From Anaerosporomusa subterranea (GTDB taxonomy: Bacteria; Bacillota; Negativicutes; Sporomusales; Acetonemataceae): a DNA stretch of 64,000 bases. Positions within the stretch are counted from its first letter, which is position 1, and each line of letters starts with the position of its first letter. Of this stretch, positions 35,075-43,400 are shown piece after piece. The DNA lies in contig NZ_LSGP01000020.1 of NCBI RefSeq assembly GCF_001611555.1, positions 218,001-282,000 of the forward strand, in the 5' to 3' direction. The translations under genes and the position numbers were made by a program. Under the pieces are notes generated by a model. It saw only the letters and a program-made list of their open reading frames with translations. It searched no databases and had not been told where the DNA came from.

Positions 35075-35142
35075 AGGATATGGACGGGTATGGCTGGAAC
35101 AGCTCATTCTTGACACTTGTCCGCTTGCTAGGAGGTTACAGC

Positions 35143-36330
35143 GTGCGCAAAATGGCATTTTGGCTTGGTCCGAACGAGGCTGTGCTGGTCATATCTCTCA
35201 TTCTGCTTATTATCGGTTCTGTCAATATCTTCAGTGCCAGCTTTGTCTTAGCAGCTGAAATGATGGATGACAGTTATTATTTTCTGTTGCAGCACGCTAA
35301 GGCATTCGCAGCAGGAATGCTCGGCTTCTCGCTGATCGCCTGGTTAGGTTATCGGCGCGTGGCCGCATTTACGCCACTTCTCATCTTAGCCACTATCGGA
35401 TTACTGGTCGCAGTGCTAGTTTTTGGCGAAGATGCGAATGGCGCCAGACGATGGATACGCATTGGAATAAAGTTTCAGCCTTCAGAGCTGGCTAAATTGG
35501 CAGTTATCATTATGACCGCAGTATATCTGGGAGGCAGGCTGGAGAAGCGACTGCCCATTTCCCTGTTTTCACCACCTATGTATATTACGTTAGCAATTGG
35601 CTTCCTGGTACTTCGGCAACCGGACATGGGGACTGCCGCTGTTATCGTGGGATTGGGCATTGTGATGCATTTAATTGCCGGTATACCGCGCAAAGAGATT
35701 GTTGGCTTGGCCTTTGTCGGCACTGGAGTCTTTACTTATTTTATATTCGCTGCTGCCTACCGGGCTGACCGGATTTGGGCTTGGCTTAATCCGTGGAACT
35801 ACCAGCAAGGGATCGGTTATCAGTCTGTTCAGTCTCTGTTAGCCATCGGCTCTGGCGGGTTATCCGGTGTCGGCTTTGGCAAAGGGGCCAGTAAATTTTA
35901 CTATCTCCCGGAGGCGCATACTGACTTCGCCTTCGCCGTTCTTTGCCAGGAAGTTGGCTTTATTGGCGCAACTTTGGTGCTGACTTTGCTGGCCGGACTC
36001 GGCTTTTATGGCATAAAAATTGCACTTGCTGCCAGAGATAAACAAGGCATGATGCTGGCGATTGGAGTTATCGTCCTTATCTTAGGACAAGCATTAGGCA
36101 ACATCGCCATGGTCTGTGGGGTTATCCCGGTAGCTGGCGTACCGCTGCCTTTTATCAGCTATGGCGGGACATCGCTGATGATTAATTTGCTGGCACTCGC
36201 TTTCTTGATTAGCGTGGGGCGAAGCTGCCGGCAACCAGAGCTTGAGGAGTCGCAGCCTGAGGAGTCCAAGCGTCCCCACCTTTCAGTTGTTAGCCGCCCT
36301 AAGTTTGGAATCCCCCAAAAAGGGGAATAA
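35143..36330 (+). CDS. FtsW/RodA/SpoVE-family peptidoglycan glycosyltransferase
   Basis: SEDS-family polytopic membrane enzyme of 395 residues with about ten membrane segments. The family blocks NGARRWIRIG, FQPSELAKLA, RQPDMGT, the large outer loop ending at YLPEAHTDFAFAV and PFISYGGTS are intact. These enzymes polymerise lipid II with a partner class B penicillin-binding protein, for division (FtsW), elongation (RodA) or the spore cortex (SpoVE). The GTG at 35143 has GGAGG 7 bases upstream and excludes a non-conserved 21-residue extension. No division cluster or penicillin-binding protein is nearby, so which role applies is open. The C-terminal 40 residues are polar. Confidence 0.88.
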   Translation: MRKMAFWLGPNEAVLVISLILLIIGSVNIFSASFVLAAEMMDDSYYFLLQHAKAFAAGMLGFSLIAWLGYRRVAAFTPLLILATIGLLVAVLVFGEDANGARRWIRIGIKFQPSELAKLAVIIMTAVYLGGRLEKRLPISLFSPPMYITLAIGFLVLRQPDMGTAAVIVGLGIVMHLIAGIPRKEIVGLAFVGTGVFTYFIFAAAYRADRIWAWLNPWNYQQGIGYQSVQSLLAIGSGGLSGVGFGKGASKFYYLPEAHTDFAFAVLCQEVGFIGATLVLTLLAGLGFYGIKIALAARDKQGMMLAIGVIVLILGQALGNIAMVCGVIPVAGVPLPFISYGGTSLMINLLALAFLISVGRSCRQPELEESQPEESKRPHLSVVSRPKFGIPQKGE

Positions 36331-36360
36331 TAAGCGGAAAAGCAGGGACGGAGGCGCAAT

Positions 36361-36642
36361 ATGGTCTGGCTTTTCCGACTCGGAATCTATCTCGTCGGTG
36401 GATTGACAGCTTGGCAGGTTTTACAGGGAACGGAACCGGTTGGCGGTATACTGTCGCACAAAGCGCTAGCGCTAGATTCAGCTAACGGCATGGTTTTTGG
36501 CGTTTGTTCCGGCCTGAGTAACTATACAGGTATCGATGTCACTATGATTCGCTTTCTCTGGGTAGCGGCCGTTTTTTACCGCGGCGCCGGAGTGGCTTTG
36601 TACATACTGGCATTTCTTATCATGCCTGTTCTAGAGCGCTGA
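36361..36642 (+). CDS. PspC-domain membrane protein
   Basis: A 93-residue protein. The last 50 residues form a PspC domain (GVCSGLSNYTGIDVTMIRFLWV, then a membrane segment and LAFLIMP), preceded by a short membrane segment at the N-terminus. PspC proteins relate to envelope stress in other bacteria. The ATG follows GGGACGGAGG and lies 30 bases after the FtsW/SpoVE-like gene, so they are likely one transcript. The final Glu-Arg codons and TGA stop fall inside the outer stem of structured element G. Confidence 0.82.
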   Translation: MVWLFRLGIYLVGGLTAWQVLQGTEPVGGILSHKALALDSANGMVFGVCSGLSNYTGIDVTMIRFLWVAAVFYRGAGVALYILAFLIMPVLER

Positions 36643-36920
36643 TAAGGGATCATCTGCGTTGGCACCCGCAAGGGGTATGCCGCCAACTCCATTGAACAGG
36701 ACGTTCAGGTGTCGCGCAGGCCATGGATGGCCGAGAGCGACGAAGGCGCTAAAACGCCAAGAGTTGCGCAATAGCCCCGGAACTCCATTGCTTGCGTACC
36801 CGTATTGTACGCGCGATGCTAAAAAGCTTCATGCATCATGCTCTAGCAAGTCTCATATGTAACGAGCTAAGGCTGGATTTCCGGGGCTTCCTAGCTTCTG
36901 AACCCTTCTGAACGCTCTAG
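36631..36920 (+). repeat. Structured intergenic element, copy G (long form)
   Basis: CTAGAGCG (36631-36638, inside the PspC gene) pairs with CGCTCTAG (36913-36920). Conserved strings CATCTGCGTTGGCACCCG, AAGAGTTGCGCAAT, CATTGCTTGCGTACC and an inner stem CCCCGGAA/TTTCCGGGG are present. About 60 extra bases sit in the apical loop. Same orientation as the upstream gene. Confidence 0.8.
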
Positions 36921-36960
36921 AACGGTTGGCATTGAATACTGAGACTCAACTTCGGCAAAA

Positions 36961-37011
36961 TTAAAAAGCCTGAGGCTTGTGGGATATTTCCACAAGCCTC
37001 AGGCTTTTTAA
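36961..37011. terminator. Very strong bidirectional terminator
   Basis: A 22-base perfect stem (36961-36982 with 36990-37011) around a 7-base loop, with A-run on the left and TTTTT on the right. Between it and the cotJ genes (37012-37080) a CATAATAT at 37041 could be a sporulation-type -10, but the -35 is unclear. Confidence 0.9.
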
Positions 37012-37080
37012 AACCATTCTCACCTTATCCAGCGACAAAACATAATATGTATCAGGTCGATCTGGAGAGGAGGGCAAACT

Positions 37081-37350
37081 TTGAAAAAAAAGACAGATAG
37101 CAAATGGCATCACGACATGGATGAGGTGGATGAAATGTCAATGAAAACGATGAAAGCAAAAAAAATGATGCCGCCGGAACCCGAATGCGACGAACTTCCC
37201 TGTGTTCCGGAGGATATCTGTGAACATATGGTGCTCGCACATTCCTATGTTCTTTGGCAGCACTATACAAGAGCGTTCTGCCCGGAAGAGGCGCTCATGA
37301 AAGGCACGCTGTTCCCTGAACTGTGGGGAGTTTATCCGATACCGGAGTAA
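37081..37350 (+). CDS. cotJA: Spore coat-associated protein CotJA
   Basis: An 89-residue protein whose C-terminal half (AHSYVLWQHYTRAFCPEEALMKGTLFPELWGVYP) matches CotJA, where a short aromatic helix is followed by the PEEAL..GTLFPEL motif. The N-terminal 35 residues are charged and Met-rich. In Bacillus the CotJ proteins go into the inner coat. GGAGAGGAGGG precedes the TTG start. It leads a three-gene set with cotJB (21-bp gap) and cotJC. Confidence 0.88.
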   Translation: MKKKTDSKWHHDMDEVDEMSMKTMKAKKMMPPEPECDELPCVPEDICEHMVLAHSYVLWQHYTRAFCPEEALMKGTLFPELWGVYPIPE

Positions 37351-37371
37351 GCATGACGGAGGTGAAGACGC

Positions 37372-37629
37372 GTGAAATGTGACGATAGACAAATGGCAAT
37401 GCTGATGAAGATTCAGGAGATGCAATTCGTCTCTATCGAACTGCAACTGTATCTTGACACACATCCCTGTGATCAAGACGCACTGAATGATTATCGATGC
37501 GCGGTTGAAGCGCTGCACAAGTATATCATGGAATATGAAACCGAATTTGGAAGCCTAATCGCGCTAAGCCCACATTATACCGGTGATAACTGGGACTGGG
37601 CAGAGGGGCCATGGCCCTGGGAAATGTAA
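37372..37629 (+). CDS. cotJB: Spore coat protein CotJB
   Basis: An 85-residue helical protein with the CotJB pattern: MLMKIQEMQFVSIELQLYLDTHPCDQDAL followed by a helix and an aromatic C-terminus rich in Trp. It probably bridges CotJA and CotJC in the coat. ACGGAGGTG lies upstream of the GTG start. Position between cotJA and cotJC supports the call. Confidence 0.88.
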   Translation: MKCDDRQMAMLMKIQEMQFVSIELQLYLDTHPCDQDALNDYRCAVEALHKYIMEYETEFGSLIALSPHYTGDNWDWAEGPWPWEM

Positions 37630-37647
37630 TGAAAGGGACTGGTGAAT

Positions 37648-38241
37648 ATGTGGCTATATGAAAAGAAACTTGAACATCCCGTAAGGGTAAGCTGTCCTGA
37701 CGTTAAGTTCGCCAAGATGGTCATCACCCAATACGGCGGCCCGGACGGAGAACTCGGAGCGTCGCTGCGGTATCTGAACCAGCGGTATAGTATGCCAACA
37801 GATACGGCTAAAGCGTTACTGACTGATATCGGCACTGAAGAACTCGCTCATATGGAAATGATCGCAGCTCTGGTCTATAAACTGACCGAGTGCGCCGACT
37901 GCGAAGACTTCAAAGAAGCAGGCTGGGAAGGACAGTATGTACAGCATAACCATGGACTATTTTGGACAGACGCCAACGGCGTGCCCTGGAGCGCCAAGTA
38001 CATTGCCTGCCTCGGCGATCCAATCGCCGATCTGACGGAAAATATGGCAGCTGAGCAAAAAGCCCGGGTCACCTATGAGCATCTGATTCAGTGCACTGAC
38101 GACCCCTGTGTAAAAGATACACTGCGTTTCCTGTGGCAGCGTGAAGTTGTTCATTTTCAGCGATTTGGCGAGATGCTGAATACAGTGCAGATGTATATGG
38201 CAGATAAACAGCATATGTGGCATGGGCATAAGATGAAGTAG
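37648..38241 (+). CDS. cotJC: Spore coat protein CotJC, manganese-catalase-like
   Basis: A 197-residue ferritin-fold protein of the manganese catalase family. The Glu and Glu-x-x-His ligand helices are visible (GELGASLRYLNQRY, TEELAHMEMIAAL, MAAEQKARVTYEHL, REVVHFQRFGEML), so a di-manganese site is likely intact. It is expected to sit in the spore coat and remove peroxide. The ATG at 37648 follows AAAGGGA with 9-base spacing, better than the GTG at 37642. The operon ends with a terminator just downstream. Confidence 0.92.
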   Translation: MWLYEKKLEHPVRVSCPDVKFAKMVITQYGGPDGELGASLRYLNQRYSMPTDTAKALLTDIGTEELAHMEMIAALVYKLTECADCEDFKEAGWEGQYVQHNHGLFWTDANGVPWSAKYIACLGDPIADLTENMAAEQKARVTYEHLIQCTDDPCVKDTLRFLWQREVVHFQRFGEMLNTVQMYMADKQHMWHGHKMK

Positions 38242-38256
38242 GGGATTTACGAATGA

Positions 38257-38296
38257 AAAGGACAGCGACCCGAAGAAAACGGGAAGCTGTCTTTTT
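38257..38296 (+). terminator. Terminator of the cotJ operon
   Basis: AAAAGGACAGC with inner CCCG pairs with CGGGAAGCTGTC, followed by TTTTTAG. Confidence 0.85.
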
Positions 38297-38299
38297 AGC

Positions 38300-38759
38300 A
38301 GTTATCAAGGAATAGTTGACAACTGCAGATGATGGTAAATCATTCTTTCGCAAAGGATAATTAGTGAATAATAAGACTTAAAATCAATACGACTAGTAAT
38401 CCCACTATAGAATTAACTAATTCGAGTATTCCCATGTCTTAAAGGTATTTTTGATAGAAAAATTAAAGTACTCTTTGAAGAGCCAAAATGATGCGTCGTT
38501 TATATGTGTCAATGTATACTACCTGCCGCAGTAGCTAAAACCATAAGTACAGGGTTTAAGGATGACAAAAGGGGAAGATTAATAACGAATTAATCAGCAA
38601 TACTAAGCCCTAAGCAGCTTATGGGCACTTTTTCGCTCGCCGTGAGCCGCCATTAGCTAGGTTCGCCGAAAGCGGACGTTCCCTTCTTGTGGCAAATCGA
38701 TATAATGTTAATATGCGCTAAAAATACGTTTAAATAGCTAGGAGGCCTCTTATTTACCT
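38300..38759 (+). promoter_or_regulatory. Long leader region of the KimA-like gene
   Basis: No protein gene is supported. Two hairpins are visible: GATTAAT/ATTAATC near 38575-38592, and GCCCTAAG/CTTATGGGC (38607-38626) followed by CTTTTT, which looks like a terminator upstream of the gene. A -10-like TATAAT lies at 38701. Such a terminator in a leader suggests attenuation; kimA genes in other Firmicutes are often preceded by a c-di-AMP riboswitch, but I cannot recognise its conserved core here. Confidence 0.4.
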
Positions 38760-40610
38760 ATGATGCGCTTAATACGCCGCTTATTAATCGGCAAACCGCT
38801 TCACAACCGGGAATTAGCCCATGAACGACTGCCGAAGTGGAAAGCTCTTTCTATCTTCTCGTCAGATGCCTTATCATCTGTCGCCTACGGGCCGGAACAA
38901 ATTATGCTCACATTAGTCGCTATTCCTGGAATTATCGCGTATGGGTACATGGCTCCGATTGCTTTATCGATTCTATTGCTATTGGTTATTGTTGCTCTAT
39001 CCTATGTTCAGGTTGCGAAAGCCAATCCCGGCGGCGGTGGCGCTTATGCCGTAGCGAAAAAGAATTTAGGCGAGATGCCCGCACTTATCGCGGCGGGGTC
39101 GGTTTTTGCAGACTATGTATTAACAGCTGCTGTCAGCGTTTCGGCTGGTACTGCAGCCATTATTTCCGCATTCCCCGGGTTAGCCGGTAATGAAGTTTCA
39201 ATTGATTTACTTGTACTGTTCGGTTTGCTGATGCTGGTCAATTTACGCGGCGTGCGGGAGTCGTCCAATGCATTTGTCATTCCTACATACGCCTTCTTAC
39301 TCGGCGTAGTCGTTTTGATTGTAACAGGTGTGTGGAACTCCATGACTGACGTGGCGTTAATTTTGCCGCCCGAGTCTGTTGCGCGGCAGCAACTCGATTG
39401 GGCTATGTTGTTTCTGATTCTTAGGGCTTTTGCGAATGGCTGCAGTTCCATGACTGGCCTAGAAGCGATTGCGGATAGCGTACCGATGTTTAAAAGCCCG
39501 GAGGCCCGCAACGCAACGATTACGACCTACTGGATGGCAGGCATTCTCGGCTTCATGCTTATTGGTATAACATACCTGATTATGCACTATCATATTATGC
39601 CGATTACGGACGTGACGGCGATGTCCCAGCTGGCAGAAAAGATCTTCGGCCGCTCGACTGCTTATTTTTATATCCAGATAACGACCATGTTAGTGCTGTA
39701 TTTGGCAGCCAATACAGCCTATAACGGATTGCCGATACTTTTGTCGATTGTGGCCAAGGATGGATACATGCCCCGCTATCTGGCGACAAGAGGTGAACGC
39801 TTAACATTTTCTAATGGGATTATTTTGCTGACAGTAGCGGCGGCGATTCTGATTATAGCCTTCAATGGAGATACAGACCAACTGATTTCTCTATATGCCA
39901 TAGGGGTATTTATCTCGTTTACGATTGCTCAAACAAGCATGGTTGTTCATTGGAGTCGGCATCGCGACAGCGGGTGGCAAATGCGGGCAATATTGAATGG
40001 GGTAGGCGCCGCTGCCACCGGATTGGTTGTTGTTATTATCACTGTAACTAAGTTTATCTATGGAGCATGGATTGTTCTGCTTTTTATTCCAGCTATGATT
40101 TATATATTTAAATCAATCCGCGCTCACTATAACACCATGTCTCAACAACTGCATCTGCCCGAAGAATCTTATCACGAGGGAGCGGCCGTATTTCCGCCAA
40201 AGGGTAAGCATATTGTCATTGTTCCTGTGTCAACGCCAACGCGTGTTGTCTATGAAACTATCAAGTATGCTAAGATGATCGGTGATAACATTATTGCCGT
40301 TCACGTATCGAATGATGAAGAGATGGGCAAAAAGGTTGCTGAAAAATGGAATCTTTGGGACCCCGGCGTAGAGCTGACGGTAATTCATTCTCCCTACCGA
40401 TTGCTGATGCGTCCGCTCCTTCACTTTATTGAGAAGAAGGCTCGTGAGAAAGCTCCAGAAGACTATATAACAGTCATCATTCCAGAGTTTGAAACGAGGA
40501 AGTCTTGGCATCGGCTGCTCCATAATCAAACTGGCTGGTTTCTACGTAATACATTAATCTGGCGGGAAAATGTTATCGTAACCACAGTGCCGTATCATTT
40601 GAAACAGTAG
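38760..40610 (+). CDS. kimA: KimA-type high-affinity potassium importer (APC superfamily)
   Basis: A 616-residue membrane protein similar along its whole length to Bacillus KimA (YdaO). The start (RRLLIGKPL...ALSIFSSDALSSVAYGPEQI), the NPGGGGAY segment, about twelve membrane helices and the C-terminal cytosolic domain ending in LWRENVIVTTVPYHLKQ all fit. KimA brings in K+ with protons and is inhibited by c-di-AMP. The ATG at 38760 is 14 bases after AGGAGG, which is long; the adjacent ATG at 38763 is further still. It appears to be a single-gene unit with a strong terminator. Confidence 0.9.
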   Translation: MMRLIRRLLIGKPLHNRELAHERLPKWKALSIFSSDALSSVAYGPEQIMLTLVAIPGIIAYGYMAPIALSILLLLVIVALSYVQVAKANPGGGGAYAVAKKNLGEMPALIAAGSVFADYVLTAAVSVSAGTAAIISAFPGLAGNEVSIDLLVLFGLLMLVNLRGVRESSNAFVIPTYAFLLGVVVLIVTGVWNSMTDVALILPPESVARQQLDWAMLFLILRAFANGCSSMTGLEAIADSVPMFKSPEARNATITTYWMAGILGFMLIGITYLIMHYHIMPITDVTAMSQLAEKIFGRSTAYFYIQITTMLVLYLAANTAYNGLPILLSIVAKDGYMPRYLATRGERLTFSNGIILLTVAAAILIIAFNGDTDQLISLYAIGVFISFTIAQTSMVVHWSRHRDSGWQMRAILNGVGAAATGLVVVIITVTKFIYGAWIVLLFIPAMIYIFKSIRAHYNTMSQQLHLPEESYHEGAAVFPPKGKHIVIVPVSTPTRVVYETIKYAKMIGDNIIAVHVSNDEEMGKKVAEKWNLWDPGVELTVIHSPYRLLMRPLLHFIEKKAREKAPEDYITVIIPEFETRKSWHRLLHNQTGWFLRNTLIWRENVIVTTVPYHLKQ

Positions 40611-40651
40611 CTGGAAGTCAGAGACTGTTTGCAACTAAGATAAGTAGATAG

Positions 40652-40703
40652 GAAAAGAGAGAGTTCCGGCTGCTGTTAGCGAGCTAGGACTCTCTCTTTT
40701 GGA
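40652..40703. terminator. Bidirectional terminator between kimA and the SDR gene
   Basis: AAAAGAGAGAGT pairs with ACTCTCTCTTTT, so both strands end in a T-run. Confidence 0.85.
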
Positions 40704-40741
40704 CTTTTAGAAGTTTAGATTCTAGCGCTGTTGGCCTGCGC

Positions 40742-41521
40742 TTACTTTTTTTCTTTATAAATAACACGGCCGGTAGCCTGATGGACAGGTGTTACCGTTA
40801 CTTCGCAAATTTGCACATGCGCTGGTGCACTGGCGGCATACAAGACAATATCTGCAATATCCTCTGCCGTTAGCGGTTGAATGCCGTCATAGACAGCAGC
40901 CGCTTTTTGTTGATCACCGTGGAAGCGGATTACGCTAAAATTCGTTTCAACCATACCAGGTTGGATGTTGGTTACGCGTATTGGAGTGTCGACGACGTCC
41001 ATTCGCAATCCGTCGCTGAGCACTTTTACAGCTGATTTGGTAGCACAGTACACTGCGCCGCCGGGATATGCATGAATTCCGGCAATAGAGCCGATATTGA
41101 TGACATGTCCGTTTAATTTGTTCTCTATCATCTGCGGGACAATCTTTCGCGTGAGATATAACAGTCCTTTAATGTTTGTATCTATCATAGCATCCCAATC
41201 TGCGATATCTCCTTGCTGGAGTTTTTCTAAACCGAGAGACAAACCGGCATTATTGACGAGAATATCGATGGCTTGCCACTCAGCTGGCAGCGAATCAATG
41301 GCATTGGTGACAGCATGTTTTTCTTGCACATCTAACGGTATTGCCAAGACCTCGGTCTGGTATTGCGCTGTTAACGCATTGGCTATTTCCTGTATTTTTT
41401 TCGTGTTTCTGGCGCATAAGATGATCTTCGCGCCTGCCTGGGCAAATGACTCCGCGCAGGCTTTGCCAATGCCGCTCGAAGCGCCGCTAATAAATACAAT
41501 CTTATTTTTTACTGTTTGCAT
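40742..41521 (-). CDS. Short-chain dehydrogenase/reductase, YdfG-like
   Basis: Classical SDR of 259 residues. The cofactor site SGASSGIGKA (about 12-21) with a following ARN suggests NADP(H). The NNAG motif, Ser about residue 144 (INIGSIAG) and YCATK (Tyr158, Lys162) complete the catalytic set. The SLPAEWQAIDILVNNAGL and WDAMIDTNIKGLLYLTR segments closely match E. coli YdfG, which oxidises 3-hydroxy acids and serine. AGGAGGCG precedes the ATG. It stands alone, but the sensor and regulator on the same strand upstream are separated by a terminator. Confidence 0.88.
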   Translation of the reverse strand: MQTVKNKIVFISGASSGIGKACAESFAQAGAKIILCARNTKKIQEIANALTAQYQTEVLAIPLDVQEKHAVTNAIDSLPAEWQAIDILVNNAGLSLGLEKLQQGDIADWDAMIDTNIKGLLYLTRKIVPQMIENKLNGHVINIGSIAGIHAYPGGAVYCATKSAVKVLSDGLRMDVVDTPIRVTNIQPGMVETNFSVIRFHGDQQKAAAVYDGIQPLTAEDIADIVLYAASAPAHVQICEVTVTPVHQATGRVIYKEKK

Positions 41522-41640
41522 ATTGTACGCCTCCTGACAGTTATCTCACGGGTGTTCTATATCTTCTCATATTAAATTACCTTCTTTAATAAGATGCCAT
41601 TTTCCTGCGTATAAATAGAAGAGATGAGATACATTAGGAT

Positions 41641-41688
41641 AAATCAATCAGCCTCCCGGATGTTGCATCTTGGGAGGCTGGTTGATTT
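41641..41688. terminator. Bidirectional hairpin, copy 1 of a repeated terminator
   Basis: AAATCAATCAGCCTCCC pairs with GGGAGGCTGGTTGATTT around GGATGTTGCATCTT. A nearly identical hairpin is at 47836-47868. It ends the sensor/regulator operon. Confidence 0.75.
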
Positions 41689-41706
41689 ATGTATAGGAAC
41701 CTATTT

Positions 41707-43359
41707 TCAACTGTTTGATATTGGTTTTTCTTCGTTCGCTGGCTCCTCTACCTTGAAAATATTCACATTCCTATCCAACGACAGCGCTATTTCATCAAGG
41801 CTAGCGGCAGATGTGGAGATGTGCTTTGTCAGCATCTTCAGTTTGGCCAGTTCGACATCCAGATTATTGATTTTATTCTGCAAAGAAAATGGGATGCTGA
41901 CATTTTGGTCAATGACAGACTGAACCAGGAACTTACGCCTTAGCAGTTCGATCTTCTCTGATGCGTCCTGAACGCTGATTAGCCCCTCAACGCTGCCGTC
42001 TGCAACCATCACTTTCATCTTGTTAACCGCATCTTTTACTTCCTCAATGGCATGCAGAATTTCATCATTGGGGTTGTTCCCTGAAGTTAGAGTCTGGCTC
42101 GAAACCTGAGCACTTTGCCTTAAGCTGTCTACTCCGCTTTCCATGCTTTTTAACGCTTCTCTTGCATCGGTTATATCATCAAGCAGGTTGTGAGATGATT
42201 CTTTTAATGTCAGCGAATTATTTAAAATTCTGCCTACCAGAAGCGAGATGTTATTAAGCATGGCATTCAGCGCGTTACCGACTGTCTTGAATTCATCGGT
42301 TGAGTTATGGTGGAGCCTGACAGTAAGGTTGCCGCTTTGAACCTGTCGCATTACTCCGGCCAATTCATTGATCGGGTGGAAGAAAGTGCTGGACATAACA
42401 TAGGCCAGCGCGGCGGAAATCAAAATAACCAGCAGGCATACCAGGAGCAGACCATTAAACAGTTCTCTGGTCGTATTGAAGATCTCTGTGGTGTAACTCC
42501 CGGTGACGATATACCAGTTCCATGGCTCGTAATACATATAATAGGCGACTTTTTGGCGTTCATTATAATCATAGGTGATTGACCCGTTTTTCTTCTGCAG
42601 TATTTCCTGTGCCCATGCGTAACCGGCAGCGCTCTTCCCCTGATTTTGCGGGTGGATAATAAAGGTGCCTTTTGGATCCATGACAGTTGCATAACCGGTT
42701 TCGCCAACCACGATGTTCTTTATTGCGTCTAGCAACTCGTATTCTTGTTCCCGACGGCCTAGCACAAACGCCCCAATTAGCTTGCCCTCTCTATCAAAAA
42801 TAGGCTGATAAATCAGTGCATGCATAATTCCTTCTACGCTGCCGCGGCCTTGGAACAGCTGGCTATTGATCAACTTTTCGTATATCGGCCCTGATTCGAT
42901 CAAGGTGTCAACGATACGGTGACCGTCATCCTGACGCACATTGCTGGCGACCCTGATAAACTTATTGTCCTTGAACTGGAATATGGTCGCCGGCAACTTT
43001 TGTTTGGCAATCAGAATGTCAACTAGAGTATTCTCGCCGGTAATCTTCTGACTGCCGATGTACCAGGTTGGCAGTCTGTAACCGCCTATTTCGACCATAT
43101 TAGAGTAATCAAAATGACTTTGCCCTAGTGAAACCAGCTTTTCATCAAATGCTGCCGCGGCACTTGCCAGCCATTGAGTTAATACTTTCTGCTGGGTGTC
43201 AACCATGTTATAGATACCTTTATTGATATTATTAATATTTTCTTCATTTTGTTTGGAAATTTTTTCTGAAATTAGGTAGTAACTAAAGCCACCCATAATC
43301 AGCAGTGGTATAACAGATATCAATATAAACCAAATGAATAATCTTATCCGTGTATTCAC
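41707..43359 (-). CDS. Cache-HAMP membrane sensor lacking the chemoreceptor tip
   Basis: A 550-residue sensor. A membrane segment (about 5-27), a large periplasmic Cache domain (about 30-285, with GRGSVEGIMHALIYQPIFDREGKLIGAFVLGR and VGETGYATVMDPKG), a second membrane segment (about 300-320) and a HAMP domain (about 322-375) are seen. The rest is a long coiled coil resembling MCP flanking helices, but the conserved tip with [13 protein letters not shown] is absent and no kinase domain replaces it. The GTG at 43359 follows AAGGAGG by 8 bases. It lies 41 bases after the CBS-sigma54 activator gene, so it may signal to that protein by direct contact. Confidence 0.8.
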   Translation of the reverse strand: MNTRIRLFIWFILISVIPLLIMGGFSYYLISEKISKQNEENINNINKGIYNMVDTQQKVLTQWLASAAAAFDEKLVSLGQSHFDYSNMVEIGGYRLPTWYIGSQKITGENTLVDILIAKQKLPATIFQFKDNKFIRVASNVRQDDGHRIVDTLIESGPIYEKLINSQLFQGRGSVEGIMHALIYQPIFDREGKLIGAFVLGRREQEYELLDAIKNIVVGETGYATVMDPKGTFIIHPQNQGKSAAGYAWAQEILQKKNGSITYDYNERQKVAYYMYYEPWNWYIVTGSYTTEIFNTTRELFNGLLLVCLLVILISAALAYVMSSTFFHPINELAGVMRQVQSGNLTVRLHHNSTDEFKTVGNALNAMLNNISLLVGRILNNSLTLKESSHNLLDDITDAREALKSMESGVDSLRQSAQVSSQTLTSGNNPNDEILHAIEEVKDAVNKMKVMVADGSVEGLISVQDASEKIELLRRKFLVQSVIDQNVSIPFSLQNKINNLDVELAKLKMLTKHISTSAASLDEIALSLDRNVNIFKVEEPANEEKPISNS

Positions 43360-43400
43360 CCCATCGGCCTCCTTGTATTTGCACAATCTCTTTTTTCAGC

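Noticed and set aside
37041-37048. Sporulation sigma (E/K) promoter for cotJ
   Set aside because: CATAATAT resembles a -10 but no fitting -35 is seen at the right distance, so it is only mentioned with the terminator entry.
38540-38633. A c-di-AMP (ydaO) riboswitch before kimA
   Set aside because: Expected from gene identity, but I could not find the conserved core; left as a search to run rather than a call.
41707-43359. Annotation as an ordinary methyl-accepting chemotaxis protein or histidine kinase
   Set aside because: Neither the MCP hairpin tip nor HisKA/HATPase motifs are present.
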